Positions 10,284 through 37,325 are shown, numbered from the stretch's first letter. The stretch: 64,000 nt of DNA from Blastomussa wellsi (GCA_947652115.1 OX393561.1:43110113-43174112), one strand, 5' to 3'. The notes: generated by a model not told the origin, from the letters alone. Program-made: numbers and translations.

Positions 10284-10436
10284 GTCACTGACTTGTATAA
10301 AAAAACATAGTGACAAAAAACAGCATTTTTATTAACTATGTCATCTCCTGACTACATTTACTCAATATTTAAAGATTGCGAGTACTAATTGTGGTGTTTC
10401 AGGGTCAAACCAAGTACTATTTGTTGCTGCTTGCAG

Positions 10437-25031
<14,595 letters not shown>

Positions 25032-25464
25032 CTAAAAAGTCCTACCCAAGATTCTTGCCTACGTGCCTTGTGATGTGAAACAGTAGATGCATCCGTGACC
25101 ACGTCACGCAATCATTTGTACACCTCTTCCCCTAGTTTCCAGGGTCCGCTGGTGTCTTCTTGGTAACACGGCCGTATCCTTCGGCAGACTGTGAACTTGC
25201 ACAAGTAAAAATCATGTAATATAGTGCTTTGGTTGATTTCGTTGCTTCACAGTCAAGACTTTTGTAGAGTAGGTTCTAAAATCATTTCTTTGCACCGCGG
25301 CATAAGCAAAAATATCGAAAATAGTTGTATTGTACAGAGATTTATATATTTGTGCTGTTGCGGCACACTGTAGATATCGTGGAAAGCTAGAAGCGTTTCT
25401 AGCGCCAGTCCTTATCGTTAAGATTCAGTGATTCAGTTTTTCTTGTTAGTTGTGTGGAGCTTGT

Positions 25465-25540
25465 TTGGGAGGAGAGCAAAGGGGAAGGGGGAGGGGATGG
25501 GGAAGGGATGGGCAGGGGGGATGGGGAGGGTGGGGATGAA
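25465..25540. repeat. G-rich purine tract
   Basis: Repeated GGGGA/GGGGAAGGG runs with at least six G-tracts of four or more on the plus strand, which could form a G-quadruplex. It lies ~430 bp past the CMIP stop. Confidence 0.7.
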
Positions 25541-26104
25541 TAGAAGACAGGCTGGTAGTTGATATCTTTTACTTCCTCTTCTTAAATTCTGCGCCCGCCA
25601 TCTTGCTACCGTGACTTCCAAACTGGAATATTTAACTCTGATTATTTCCGTGGCTCACAGTCTGCAATTGTGTTTATAGTCAGCTCGTAAATTATTTCAC
25701 AGTGCACTTTGAATTATAGAAAAAAATCTTCAACACAGAAGGTTTAAGGAGCCATGTCACGATATCTTGAGGTATTATTTTTGCGTCGAACCGAATTTCC
25801 TTTGAATGTATAGAACTTAAAAATAATAGTGAACCGAGGAAGAAAAACATCAAAGAGGGATGCTTAACCAGAAAAGAACAAGGATGAGTGAGGATAGCGA
25901 GGGTTGAGACGGCTTATAATTGACGAGTTTGAATAAGTGAGGCTCAATTTTTCAAGATGCACAAGGCATGACGTAGCTACTTTAATACTCAGTCCTCTCA
26001 GGAAATCACAAACGAATTTGAATTTTATTCAGGACCTTCAGGACCTTGGCTGCAATAACAGGGGTTTCAAAGGTTACAGGATTAGGTTGTAGTTATTTAT
26101 AAAA

Positions 26105-26390
26105 TAATTTTTTATAAAATAATTGAGATACTATGCGCGCTGTCATCAGACGATAGGCGGTTGTGGCGTTTTAGATTCGTGCGTAGTTTTAACAAATATA
26201 TTTTATAACAGCAATAGAGGACCTTTTCTTTGCATAGTTTCATGTAAACACTTGGGTGTTTGGGAGAATTGTCGAAACTGGTTAAGCAAACCCTCGACTG
26301 TGTCTTGGGTTTGCATAGCTGTCTCGAATTTTCTCAACCCTCCTCGTGTTCATATGAATCTGTAAACACGGAAAATGTTCTCTATTGGTA
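26105..26390. repeat. MITE family B, copy 2
   Basis: It shares GCAATAGAGGAC, GCAAACCCTCGACTG, GGGTTTGCATAGCTGTCTCG and GTAAACACGGAAAA with 21287-21520 and, inverted, 39035-39215. Confidence 0.65.
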
Positions 26391-27078
26391 GTCTGGGTGA
26401 TCTCTGTAGTGGCCTGTGATTGGTTACTGCATGCTTGCGAAAAGCTACGTCCTCGGTGCGGATTCGCCACAGAATAATTTGCAAAGTAATCGCGAAAATA
26501 GGGATCAAGTTCTCAGGTTTCAAAACCTGACAATCTTACCACTCAAAATGTAGCGAGACTCAGAAATAAGAGGGATAGTGAAGTAATGCATTTCTTTCTG
26601 TGAAAGCCAAGTTTACAATGCTTGTAATAGTGAATTAATTGTACTAGGGGAACTTCCTCTGCCAATTTCCTCTGGCGAAAAAAATGACAAAAGCGTTTTC
26701 TTTTTTCAGAATGATGAGAAGTCTTTTTGGTATAGAAAGGGCCAAGGTATTTTTTAGTAGCCTCCTGTGCAGACATTCTTTTTGCTCGTCACGCGATCTT
26801 TCAAGATCGCGTGACGGAACAAATTAGTTTGCTCTCAAGATGCAACACGCATGCGTACTTCAGTACTCTGAAACGCATCTTGCCCAAAGCATACGGCGGT
26901 CAAATGAAAAATCTCAACGCCACTTCTAGTGGTGGTTTTCCTCCGGTCGCGTCCCATTTTGTACAAACGAGTTTGAAGAGTTTTGTGCAAGACCCTTATA
27001 AAATTTAAAACTCTTTGCAATATTAAATTATCAATGAATATTTGACATTCTTTTTCATTACTTTTTCAGTAAATTTGT

Positions 27079-27239
27079 AATAGACCAATTTCGATATTTT
27101 AATATTCAGCCTAAAACAATAGACATCACTGCGAGGCTCCGGGGAATAAATCCCACAAACTCTATAATTTATACCCCGGAGCCTCGTGCTGAGGTCTATT
27201 GTATTAGGCTGAATTTTAAAATATCGAAATCGGTCTATT
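27079..27239. mobile_element. 161-bp MITE with long inverted repeats
   Basis: The arms are ~46 bp (AATAGACCAATTTCGATATT and its complement ending at 27239, with one or two mismatches). A second inner palindrome (GAGGCTCCGGGG and CCCCGGAGCCTC) lies inside. Confidence 0.85.
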
Positions 27240-29275
27240 TAGTTGTGGCGGAAACTACACACACAGACACCACGTTTGACCGCTGTCTTCATCTTTCCTC
27301 TTTTACACGACGTCTTAATGTTGGCCTTTTCACTGCTTGGCAATCGGAAGCAAAGTTTGTTTGAGCGGGGGACTTGTAAAATTCGATTACCGCGCTTATA
27401 AAACAAGCGTGTGGTTCCCAGTTCTCTGATTAGCTGAAAGTTGGAAGCCAGCAGAAAAATCTTACAGTGACAACACTCGAACTGTGAACTCTTGACATTG
27501 ATATTTTAATTTTTTACCATTATCCAAAGTTAGCCATTCATATAAACAGAAGAATTAGCTTTCTTAGGTGCTGAAAACACTAATCCTTTGGTATATGTCA
27601 AATGCTCTCATTGGATAATAGCAACAAAAAAATGTAAAAATAAATGTCAAGTGTTGGCACTGTGGAGGCTGTTGTGTAGGTTGGGTACGTTTCATTGTCA
27701 GTGCTCCCGCGTATCGAATTACAATAGCTGTCAAAACTCTTAACTACACATGCAACTAAAAGTCGGTGTTTTGTGTTAAATGAATACATTAAATTCTATA
27801 ACAATGCGTGCTTATTGTACATAAAATACGCTACAGAAATATAATTACGTTTCATTTATGTATAAAATGAAGGAAGTGTAAAATAACTTTCCTTTCTCAG
27901 TCCTTCTTTTGTGTAGGACACACGAAGTAAATCAGTTATTACTTCTCTTTGTCTTGTGAATTAAAAGTGACGTCGTAGATTGCCGTTTGGTACTTTGAAT
28001 CTTTGGTAATGTACATCTACTTTCAGTTTGTTCGCAAGGTGAAGCACCATTTCAGGTGGCTGGAAAACCTGACGATAATGACTTGATTTGTGAACAGCAC
28101 TGGCCAAATTTAAGAAACCCTCCATTTCCGCTGAATGACCGGATTAAAACTATCCGAAAGGTTCAATAATTCAAACTCTTAAAGTCTGTAGTTCTTTAGG
28201 TTCCCTCGCTGAATCACCTCAGGGAGGGTTTAGGTGTCCAGATAGCCAATATGCTGAATTAGAATATAGCCCTGTGTGCCCGCCATGGAATCCTAGCAGG
28301 CTTTATTTTTAAAACAACATGGGCAAAAACTATAGAAGCCCAGTACCCCGGATGTAGTTGCGTTGCGAATTGAAAAAAAAGGCAGCGACAATCTTTTAAA
28401 GTTTTCTTTTTATTTCCTTTATTATAGCTGCTAAAACAAATATTAATGAAAGAAGTTCAGGTGACTGGGAGACGAACTTGTGGACGAGCTGTTTAGCAGC
28501 GAGTGCCAGAAATACGAACAAGGAGGCCGCCCGCGCGTAAATTCGGGGATTTGTTAGGATTTTTTTGATGCTATATTCTAAACCAGCTAGAAGATTGGTT
28601 TCCCAATGTCCCATAAGAAAATAATGCCCTTTTGTTGTCTAGAAAAGCAGCTGAATACCCTCGCCTAATGGCTCGGGCATTCTCTAGCAGCTTTTCTATA
28701 GACCTCAAGCGGGCATTAGTTTCTTACAGAACATGGATGCCATCTTCTAGTAGGTAAATGGAACATTTGTGTTAAAGAAGTATGTAATAAATGTTTTACC
28801 AAAGAACTCAACCTTTTAAGGTCATTGTATTTTTCACCAATTCAAGCGAGGGTTGGTTTTCATTTTAGAGTAATTTTACCCTCCGTTCCTCTGGGCTTCC
28901 GTGTGGTTTAACCCTTTTAGGGATTTAGAAAAGGTCCATGTACGTGCTGCCAAGATGGTTTGCGGCCCCGACTAGTGTACTCCCTCAAAGGACGTACTGG
29001 AAACCCTTTAGGTAAACATGTTTGGGTATTGGGGTGCCGCTGGAGGTCCGAAACCCTGACCCCCAAAATTACCTCACACAAAAACCCTATTTAGGAAAGT
29101 CAGTTAGTAAAGTCCTGAAGGAAACACCGTGTCTAAATAAAGATTTTACCTTACCATTGCCTTGAGCTGAACTTACCTATAGCCCATATAAGGGAGTACC
29201 CTCCCCCCGGGGGGGATCTGCCATGTACATGTACTGTGCTCTTTTGAAAACAACTACTAATTATACGAATTTTTT

Positions 29276-30112
29276 GAATGCAGGCCGGATGGCGGCGGAT
29301 GGCGGATGGAAAATGCGGATGATAAGAACTAAAATAAAATAATACTAAAATGAGGATGAATGGAAACTAATTTACATTGTTCTCTGACAGCGATTTTTTC
29401 GCGGAAGCGTTTCCAAGATTTCCATCAATCATATGTCACGCAGCTGTCACGCTTTGTTTCGCACGAGAGAAGAGTTTTGGCGATAAAATAAATTTCACTC
29501 GGGGGCCACAACTTTTTCAATTTATGTCAGAAGTGGCTTTATTTTGCTAAACCATCGGAATGAAACGGCCTCCCACGGGCTGTTCCGAAAACGAGGAGTG
29601 TGGAGTGCAGAGTGTCAAAAAAATACAAAAATAAAATAAAAGATAAAAAATTAAATAATATTAATTTGGGTCGTTTACTTCATGCAGCGAACCTTATCTC
29701 TCTTTCAATTATTGTGGATTAGGTTAGGCGGAGCTGTGCAAATATTTCTTTCTTGTTTTTAATCCTCGGCTTAATTTTTTCCGTTAATTTATGTATTTAA
29801 TATTCTTTTGGCGAAACATATATTGGAAATAGTTGTGGCCGCGGAGCTGAAATTATTAATCGCCGAAAACCTCTCATGCGAAGCGAGGCGTGACACTGAT
29901 TGACGGAAATCATATCTTGGAAAAACGCTTCCGCTAGTGTTTTGATTTCTGAAGTCGCGCAACTGAAAATCGCTGTCAGAGAACAATGTAAATTGGTTTC
30001 CATTCATCCTCATTTTAGTATTTATTTTAGTTTAGTATTCTCATTACCGCATCAGTTGTCATCCGAATTTTTCCATCCGCTATCTGCCATCTGCCGCCAT
30101 CCGGCCTGCATT
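29276..30112. mobile_element. Foldback element, ~0.84 kb, arms ~170 bp
   Basis: The ends ATGCAGGCCGGATGGCGGC and GCCGCCATCCGGCCTGCAT are inverted. Similarity continues through CATTTTCC-type, ATGAGGATGAATGGAAAC, ACATTGTTCTCTGACAGCG, GGAAGCGTTTCCAAGAT and GTCACGC stretches in both arms. The centre (about 29470-29870) is AT-rich, with no protein recognised. It may be a non-autonomous DNA transposon. Confidence 0.8.
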
Positions 30113-30114
30113 TT

Positions 30115-30345
30115 ATGCACCTATCAGCGTAAATCCCGCAGGGGGGAGTGCGGGCATAGGTGGGGAATTTGAACTGAGGTGAGATTTTCTGTTCGATTGC
30201 CCTGCCCCAGGGCAATTATAGATGGTCAAAAGAGTCACTAAAAGTCAATGAAAAGGCCACTACGGGACGATAACTACTGTCAAATCCCCCACCTTCCCCC
30301 CCCCCCTTCCCCCAACGGGATTTACATTGATAGGTGCATTACCAA
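30115..30345. mobile_element. MITE family C, copy 2
   Basis: Ends GCACCTATCAGCGTAAATCC and GGATTTACATTGATAGGTGC are inverted. The body (GGCATAGGTGGGGAATTTGA, then GGGACGATAACTACTGTCAA) matches 56368-56585. It ends ~160 bp before the cytochrome b5 start codon. Confidence 0.8.
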
Positions 30346-30456
30346 CTGGGGACGGACCATTGGGAAAGTGATGGGGGTGGTGGAGGGGGGGGGGGTGCAA
30401 ACCGCCCCGAGCCGTTTGGGCCATGGGGACCGGGGCGAGAGTCAGGGGCTAACTTC

Positions 30457-30466
30457 ACGCATGCGT
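30457..30466. promoter_or_regulatory. Possible NRF-1-like site upstream of cytochrome b5
   Basis: The palindrome ACGCATGCGT, 40 bp upstream of the ATG, approximates the NRF-1 core GCGCATGCGC. This is suggestive only. Confidence 0.3.
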
Positions 30467-30505
30467 AACTTCATGTTCTGGAAGACGGTTTGTCGATTTA
30501 GCAAT

Positions 30506-33500
30506 ATGGCAGAAGGACTGAAAAAGATCACTTTAGAAGAGGTTAAACAGCATAATGCGGCGGGATCGTCGTGGCTAGTTATCCATAACAAAGTATTCGA
30601 TGTCACGAAATTCTTAGACGAGGTAAGTGTAACTTGCTGGTTACAAAAACCGACTCTCTTCCAATAAAGTGATGCACGTGTCTTTATGTAATTGTTAGAA
30701 TTTGTCCGACACCTTCTTCGGCGTGAGCAAACAAGTAGTGATTTCGAGTAAAACGTAAATATTACCCCGAACATGTACCCTGTAATAGCAGCGTAAATTT
30801 ATGTACGATGAATTGCATACGAAACGAACGAATTTTTATAACTGCTCTAGTCCTTGGTCAGATCCCAATATAAAGCCTTTTATACATATTTGGCTTGGTA
30901 TATTTAGTTCAAGTCTTAATATTTATACTGTCCAGGTTGATTTGAGTTGTAAGGATATATTCTCATTAGCCAATAAATGCAATCAGATCAGTTTTATTTA
31001 ACAGCCTGTATTTTAACCAACTTTAATAAAAATGTGCAACATAGTTTAAGCTTTTTTATATATTTACCGGTAAGCTTATTTTTCTTAAACAAGCTGATCC
31101 ACTTCGACTTAATATTGTGTTTTACTTCTTTGCTAAAAATGATGTCAATGCAAGGCTGAACGATATCAGTCAATAGTTCCAAATGTGCCCAACCACCCCA
31201 CCCCCCTCTGTACATACTACTGTCTTGTTTAAAAAGCAAAAGTGTCACTGTCCATTTTACTTTGATCTTTGTCGCTGTCATAATTTCATGGCAGGGGTCT
31301 TGTCTTCCATCATCATTTCAGATCTTTCTTATCACTGTTTCGGAGCTGTGTTGGCTGTCAAAATTTAGCTCTAACAGGGCCTTAAAAAGTTGTAGCTGCT
31401 ACATACGTATTTTAAAAATTATTCATATGTGTTGAGGACATTATAATAAATTAATTTATTCATCAATACTTGGGCAATTTTTGTGATAAGTGTATAACAG
31501 TTAATCCTTTTAATCTGACCACCAAAATCTGGATGTATTCGGAAGGGGTTCAGTATGCCACTGTATTTAAAATTGTAGTACATGTAATTGTGATTGACTG
31601 AGCTTTTGTTTACTAAGGCTGTCAGCCAAGAGACCTAACTACAGCTTTTACTGCATCTGTGGATGTGTGTAGTCTATGGATCAGAGAACTCAATAAAATA
31701 ACTCATTGGATGTACTTTTTTAATTATTTATCAGCATCCAGGCGGAGAAGAAGTGTTACTGGAACAAGCTGGTAAGCATCTTTTTATCTTATCTCATTCT
31801 TTCATTCATGTTATTCGTTCATTCATTTGCTTGTTTATTTATTCATTTTATGCCTAAATTCACTGTGATGGTCATCTCTCACTTTCATCTACATCCGCAG
31901 TTCATAAAACATTTTGGTTGCTTCAGTGACCTTCATGGGTAAAAGATGCAAATGAACACAAATAAATAGAAAAATATGGTAATAAAAATTCCTAAAGAGG
32001 CATAAAAATGTCTATAAAAAGTTCTAAGAATTCCTGAGTTTACGGTATGTCAAGTTCATGCGTGTTTGCCATAATCTTAACAATTCTTAGAACTTTTTGT
32101 AGACATTTCTTACACCTTTTATTGATTTTTATCACCATGCTTTTCTATACATGTATGTTTGTGTTTACACAGTGTTATTTGTATCTTTACCGAGTTATCC
32201 TGTTTATTTGTTTCTTACATGCAAATGCATGTTAGTCACATTTGTGACAGGGAATTCCTGTATGCATGTAAGATCAAATGTGATTCAGTCACACACTGTA
32301 GCACAATGCACTGTAGCTTAGATGATAGAGCAGTAGACGTATAGCACAGAAGTCGTGGGTTTAAGTCCCACGTGAGGCACTGAAAGTTTTTCAATGGTCA
32401 GGATTTACAATGTAGCAATAATAATTTATATTTAACCTTATTATTCTCTCCAAATAACACAATAAAGTAATGTTACTTTTTGTTTGAATAGGAGGGGATG
32501 CTACTGAAAACTTTGAAGATGTTGGTCATTCATCTGATGCTAGAGAACTAATGGAAACTTATCTAATAGGAGAACTTGCTGAAGTAAGTATTGCTCTAAA
32601 TAAAAAAGGATGACCACTTTTAAGGTTGATTTTTAGTCTGCACTGCGCAGTATCTGAACTATTTTATTTTTTGTTTTGAATTTGTTGTTATACAGTGTAA
32701 TAGTGTGCATGAAGTTTTTGAGTCTGCCGTTACAGATTGTTTTATTTAGAAGTGCTCGATCAGGGTTGTCAATAAGATTTGAAGTATGCGGAGATATTTT
32801 GAAAGTAGATGGCACTGGGGGCCCTTTTTTAAGCGTTTTTGTGATGAACGCTTTTTTCCCGCTTATCTCCACCAAATTATAACCGGCGAAAACATTAAAG
32901 TAGCCGGCAATATCGCCGGTCGCTGGCTTTTATTGACAATCCTGCTTGATGAACTGAAATGTTGGTTTGGAATACTGTGGAGGTTATTATTGTTTTACAA
33001 GGATATCTGGTGCCAATAACAAAGATTTGGGATTTGTTTCTCGGTAGTCCCCAGTTCACATCCTCAGTCATGCCTTGTAAATAGCCAACTTGTCAGTCTC
33101 GTCCCCATAGCCCGCTTTTGTTTTGGTGAAAAATTCTGAGTCTGTGCAAAACGGCCGGAAGTCTGTGAAATTCAGACTTCCAGGATCGGTCCTGGCCAGA
33201 ATCCGTGTTCTTGGTGCTGACCAAGGCTCTGGGGATGAGATTGCCAACTGGTCTGCCTCCTGCCAGTTGGGATTTCCAACCATTAAATTGATTTTGTTTC
33301 TTTGTTTAAGTGGCATGCCTGAAAATTAGCCAAGTTTACTTGCTTATTAAGCCAACTCAGTGACCACTATAAATAACATTATTTTACATTGAGCAACTGA
33401 GAGACTTGTGGCTCTTATATTGTATACATGAGTGTAATGCAGCTTTCTCAAGACTCAACTTTTAATTTGCTGCAAAAATTATTTTCCTGCTTCTGTATAT

Positions 33501-36500
33501 ACATTGTAGTATGCAAATTCTGCTCAATTGCTGTATGTTTTTTGTTGCCGTTAATCATATAAGTTGACCTATTAGGAAACAAATGTTCATTTCAACTGAT
33601 TAAAAAGGTCACATCTGTTGGCTATATTTTGGTAGATTTCAGTACATTTTGTTTCTGTTTTCCAAGGTTTATTGACTCTTAATGTCATAACATACATAAT
33701 TTACTAACCAAAAATGCAATCATTAGTTGGGTTATAAACTTCAAAGTTCATAATAATTCAGGTAGTAATCTCGAACCTCGAGTCTTTGTTCCTTACTGTG
33801 CAGGCTTGACAAAACAAGCGACTCTCGAAAGTTCTGTTACAGGATCGATTTTGATTGGTTTTGAAGACAATAAAAATGGCCGGAAGTAAAATACCATGTA
33901 GTTCATTGGGCCAAGCTTTTGAAAAGTAGGCATGCGCATTTCAACCGGAAGTCCGATATTTTCAGACTTCAAATCGGATCTTTCCAGGGTTGCTCGTTTC
34001 CCGACCGACCCTGGGTACGAGGGTGTTCAGGTCATGATAAATCAGCGTACTACTTATCACAAGTGTAGCATGCAAGTACTTTGGGTTAAGTTATTCCAGG
34101 ATAAAAGTTCATTAACTCCCTTGTTTTTGAGAGCTTCAGATTCTTTCTTTCAAAGCATGTTATATTTCAAATAAGTTCGTACAATGTAGCTAATGTATAA
34201 TTCAGGTGTAATTCTAGATCAGGGTTCAGTACAACATAAAATGACAATATTGTAATTTCTTAATTATTATTTTTCAGGATGATAAGATTGTGGAGAAGGT
34301 GTGTATATTGCAACAATGTTCTAAAGTTATTCAATGTTTATATAGCTTTTAAGAACTGTATATTGAAGAACCTCCCCAACTAACATTGGTTAAAAGTGTA
34401 AATATTATTATAACTTCAGGAATAATCATACATTTCATGTTTTATTAATAGGTTATTTTGAGTTCTCTTTTGCCTCAATCAGGCCTCAAACTTGGTGGTG
34501 GTCTACTAGCCAAATAGCCGTAGATTATGAATTTTGGCTAGTGGATTTGCCTCATTTGCTATTTTTTGAGTGACAAAATTACAACCAACAACAATTTGCA
34601 TCTGACTCGAGAACTCCAAACTCCATAACAATTAACAATTAGACCCATAGCCCTTGTGTGCTACAGGTCAATAGCCCATGAGGCGAAGCCAAATGGGCTA
34701 TTGACCCATCATTAGCCCTTGTGTGCTACAGGTCAATAGCCCATGAGGCGAAGCCAAATGGGCTATTGACCCATCATTAGCCCTTGTGGGCTGCGGTTCA
34801 ATAGCCCATGAGGTAAAGCCAAATGGTCTATTGACCCATGGCCCTTGTGGGCGAAGGGTCTAATTGTTTTAGTATCACCCAAGTTAGCAAATGCTAGTTG
34901 AAGAAATATTTATTTGGGAATAAACCTGAAGGCTCAAACTCGATTGTGACTATTACTAATAGTCCTGTAGTAGCGTAGCCAATTAAAATGCAGGATTTGC
35001 ATTAGTCCAGTTGGATGATACTACACACAGTTAGTCAATGCATGTACCTATTGAATTTCCGTATTTTTTGCACAAAATTCTTTTTTCTACATTTAGAATA
35101 AAGAAAAGAAAACTCCATACTATAATGACAACAAGCCTAGTTGGTAAGCTGTTGAATCTTGGAATTTGTTAGTAGTTAAACTCATCACCAATAGATGAGT
35201 TTGGGGAAGGTGCCTGAAGTTCCTGTGGGAGCTGCCCCGAGCGCAAACAGTAACCATGACAACCCTGTGAGCAGCAACCACCAGGCACCGTCACACTGAG
35301 CAAGAACTCAGTGGAAAGAAATCATCAAGCTACCCATACTTACCACAAGGGTAGAGGGACGGGAGCAAAAGCAATCGCTGTCCCAGCTAGTGAAAGGTAA
35401 CGCAAGCAAATGACTTGACCTCAACATGAGACCTGTAAAGCCATGGGGCACCCCGGATTCACGCACGAGACCGCTGGCCAGCATTGTCTCGAGTTTAACC
35501 TCACCTAAATTACATTTAGCCACATTTGGTAGCATTAGGGAGCTTAAGATACCACGACGGCGACGTCGTGGGCAACGTCGATAAAAAAATGTGTTTATAT
35601 TTTACCTACAAATCTCGCGGTACCCTAAAGTCATTTACTTTGTTTATCACTGCCAAAGCTATCACGAAACTGAATCTAGGACACAATGATGAATTCGAAA
35701 TAAAAATTTAAGAAAATAGCCGTCGTGGCTCACGTTCTCCACACAACGCAGAATCTGGTCATTTCACGTTGTTGTTTTGCAGAGGACGGCAAAGAAATGT
35801 ACAAAGAATTGTAACGCACGTGCAAAGCCATTGTTCTTCTCATTAAACCTTTTGTTTAGTGACGTCGCCGTTGCCGTTGCCGTCATGGTTTTCTTAAGCT
35901 CCCTATTGTTAGGTGTGGGACACGAACTGGGAAGTTGAGACCTCCCTCCTCTCTATACCCCCTTCTCCTTTCTCCCTCCCCCTTACCCCTTCCCACTCCC
36001 CCACATAATTAATTGAAGCAAGTCCCAAGTGTCATCACCATTGCCGCCATTGTTGTTGTCGCCATCATCAGCATCAACTTTATAAATTTTATATGTGATG
36101 TCCTGTCATAGAATAAGTGGGTTAGGCACCTTTTCGATCAGAACCAAGTATAGTTATTAAAACTAAAGAATGCTATTAGCTGTACAACAAACTTAAAGAG
36201 AATTTGTGACCAAACTTTGACGTTCTTTTCTGTTAAATTCTGTCAAGTTAATGACTATCAATGCCTTTAGGGTATCGATCATAAAATTCTGCAAAAAAGC
36301 AGTCTAATTTTCTGTTTGTTGATTGAACTTACAGCAGTATTCAGTAACAAGTGTACAGATTGTAACCAAGGTGACACATGACTAGGTGGGGAATCTCATT
36401 ACCCTTGTCGTTTGACTCCACATATAATGACTGTTACTGTATTTAGCCTGTTTATCTAGGCCATTCAGGTAATTGGCAAAGGAAAAAACTGTTTTGCTGT

Positions 36501-37325
36501 GTCAATTTCTGTGTGGGGCAAGTGAAGCAATATTAATTTTTGGTTTCATTGCTAACTTAGGGGCTGCCTTAGTAAATTACCTGCCCGTATGTATTATCAT
36601 AGGAACATGGGTCTAAATTTCGAGTGTACGCTTCCTAAGGGCCACACTGTGATGCCTAAAGGAGAACTGAAGGCAAACATTGACTTTTTTTTTCGTTTAA
36701 TTCTGACTATATACAATAATGTTTGAAAAGATTTTTCGGTATTTTTGTCTTTTTCCGACCTCAAAAGACCCGTTTCTAGCGTGATTTTACGCCATCGGCA
36801 TTGCGGCTCAGAATGGGTGGTTCAGCGGTCTTTATGACGTATGATATGGGGAAGATATTCGCGCCAAATAAATAAAACTAATCAATCGTTCTTACAGCAA
36901 ACATGATGTCTTTATCGATCTTTTCCTTTGCTCTACCATGGTATACTGTTATGTTGCTGGATGCTCGAATAATTCTCAGTGTTCCCCATAAAAATACGCC
37001 ACAGCATGCCACTCACATACATTCTGAGCTCGCAATGCAAAGGCCCCAAAAGCGGGAGAACCTCATCTTCAAACCTAATTTTCTCGCCAAAATGAAGAAA
37101 CGGGAATAAATTACTACCCAAACTAAACTTTACCTATGTTAGGCTTTCTAAAGATAATGCTTTTTGCCTTCAGTTTCCCTTTAAGGGGCTTTGTTTCTCA
37201 GCAATAAAAATGTTTAATCTATTTTTTTTTCTGTTTTTCATAGGGTGAATTCGTTTCTTCTGCCAGCTGCAGCAGTCGCAGTTGTGGTCTCCATTGCTGC
37301 TTACAAGTATTTCCATGCCAATTAA
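30506..37325 (+). CDS. CYB5: Cytochrome b5, tail-anchored, six exons
   Basis: Exons are 30506-30622, 31735-31771, 32492-32583, 34278-34298, 35097-35143 and 37244-37325 (TAA), all GT-AG with matching phases, giving 131 residues. This is a small haem protein that passes electrons to membrane desaturases, hydroxylases and related enzymes. The N-terminal soluble domain has the family signature: [35 protein letters not shown] (split here by intron 1) and [11 protein letters not shown]. Haem iron ligands are H40 (HPGG) and H64. A single C-terminal hydrophobic segment (about 109-126) followed by a short polar tail fits the ER or outer-mitochondrial tail-anchored type. Which vertebrate paralogue is closer cannot be decided by eye. 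AATAAA at 37682-37687 is a plausible transcript end. Confidence 0.96.
32308..32380 (+). repeat. tRNA-like sequence (SINE head or pseudo-tRNA)
   Basis: GTAGCTTAGATGATAGAGCA resembles a D-arm/box A, and GTGGGTTTAAGTCCCAC makes a perfect T-arm. The acceptor ends do not pair and no good anticodon stem forms, so I do not call a functional tRNA. Confidence 0.5.
32757..32950. mobile_element. Short inverted-repeat element
   Basis: CAGGGTTGTCAATAA and TTATTGACAATCCTG bound ~190 bp, 170 bp after cytochrome b5 exon 3. Confidence 0.55.
34636..34868. mobile_element. MITE with internal 65-bp tandem repeats
   Basis: CAATTAGACCC and GGGTCTAATTG bound about three 65-bp units (TAGCCCTTGTGTGCTACAGG and on). 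Each unit contains its own palindrome, GGTCAATAGCCCAT with ATGGGCTATTGACC. Confidence 0.75.
35538..35903. mobile_element. Harbinger-type MITE (366 bp)
   Basis: Ends GGGAGCTTAAGATACCACGA and TCATGGTTTTCTTAAGCTCC are inverted repeats with subterminal CGACGGCGACGTC motifs, flanked by TA on both sides. The terminal plan (GGGA, then CTTAAG-like, then CGACGG repeats, TA flanks) matches the autonomous element at 3937-8282, suggesting it could be mobilised by that or a related transposase. No coding content. Confidence 0.75.
36657..37184. mobile_element. MITE carrying a THAP-like start
   Basis: Ends AAAGGAGAACTGAAGGCAAA and TTTGCCTTCAGTTTCCCTTT are inverted repeats; TTAA adjoins the right end and CTAA the left. 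It lies in the last cytochrome b5 intron, ending 60 bp before exon 6. Confidence 0.65.
36938..37060 (+). pseudogene. THAP-domain-like fragment
   Basis: The frame from ATG 36938 reads [17 protein letters not shown] before a stop. M-x-x-C-x3-GC-x-N is the start of THAP zinc-binding DNA-binding domains. The remainder is broken by stops. THAP domains occur in P-element and Kolobok-type transposases, so the host element may be a deletion derivative of one. Confidence 0.4.

Larger units (their letters stand above)
25032..30505. other. Intergenic region between CMIP and cytochrome b5
   Basis: No supported gene. It holds the CMIP 3' region (no canonical AATAAA recognised close to the stop), a purine-rich tract, several inverted-repeat elements listed separately, and a 72-codon hydrophobic minus-strand frame at 28396-28614 that I do not recognise. 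Confidence 0.6.

Noticed and set aside
28396..28614. 72-codon hydrophobic minus-strand ORF
   Set aside because: No homologue recognised, no promoter or splice context, and it lies in repeat-rich DNA; not enough to call a gene.
32308..32380. Functional tRNA gene
   Set aside because: The T-arm is good but the acceptor stem does not pair and the anticodon arm is poor; it is better explained as a SINE head.
35325..35350. U1 snRNA-like ATACTTACC
   Set aside because: Only the nine-base 5' motif is present; the following sequence does not match U1.
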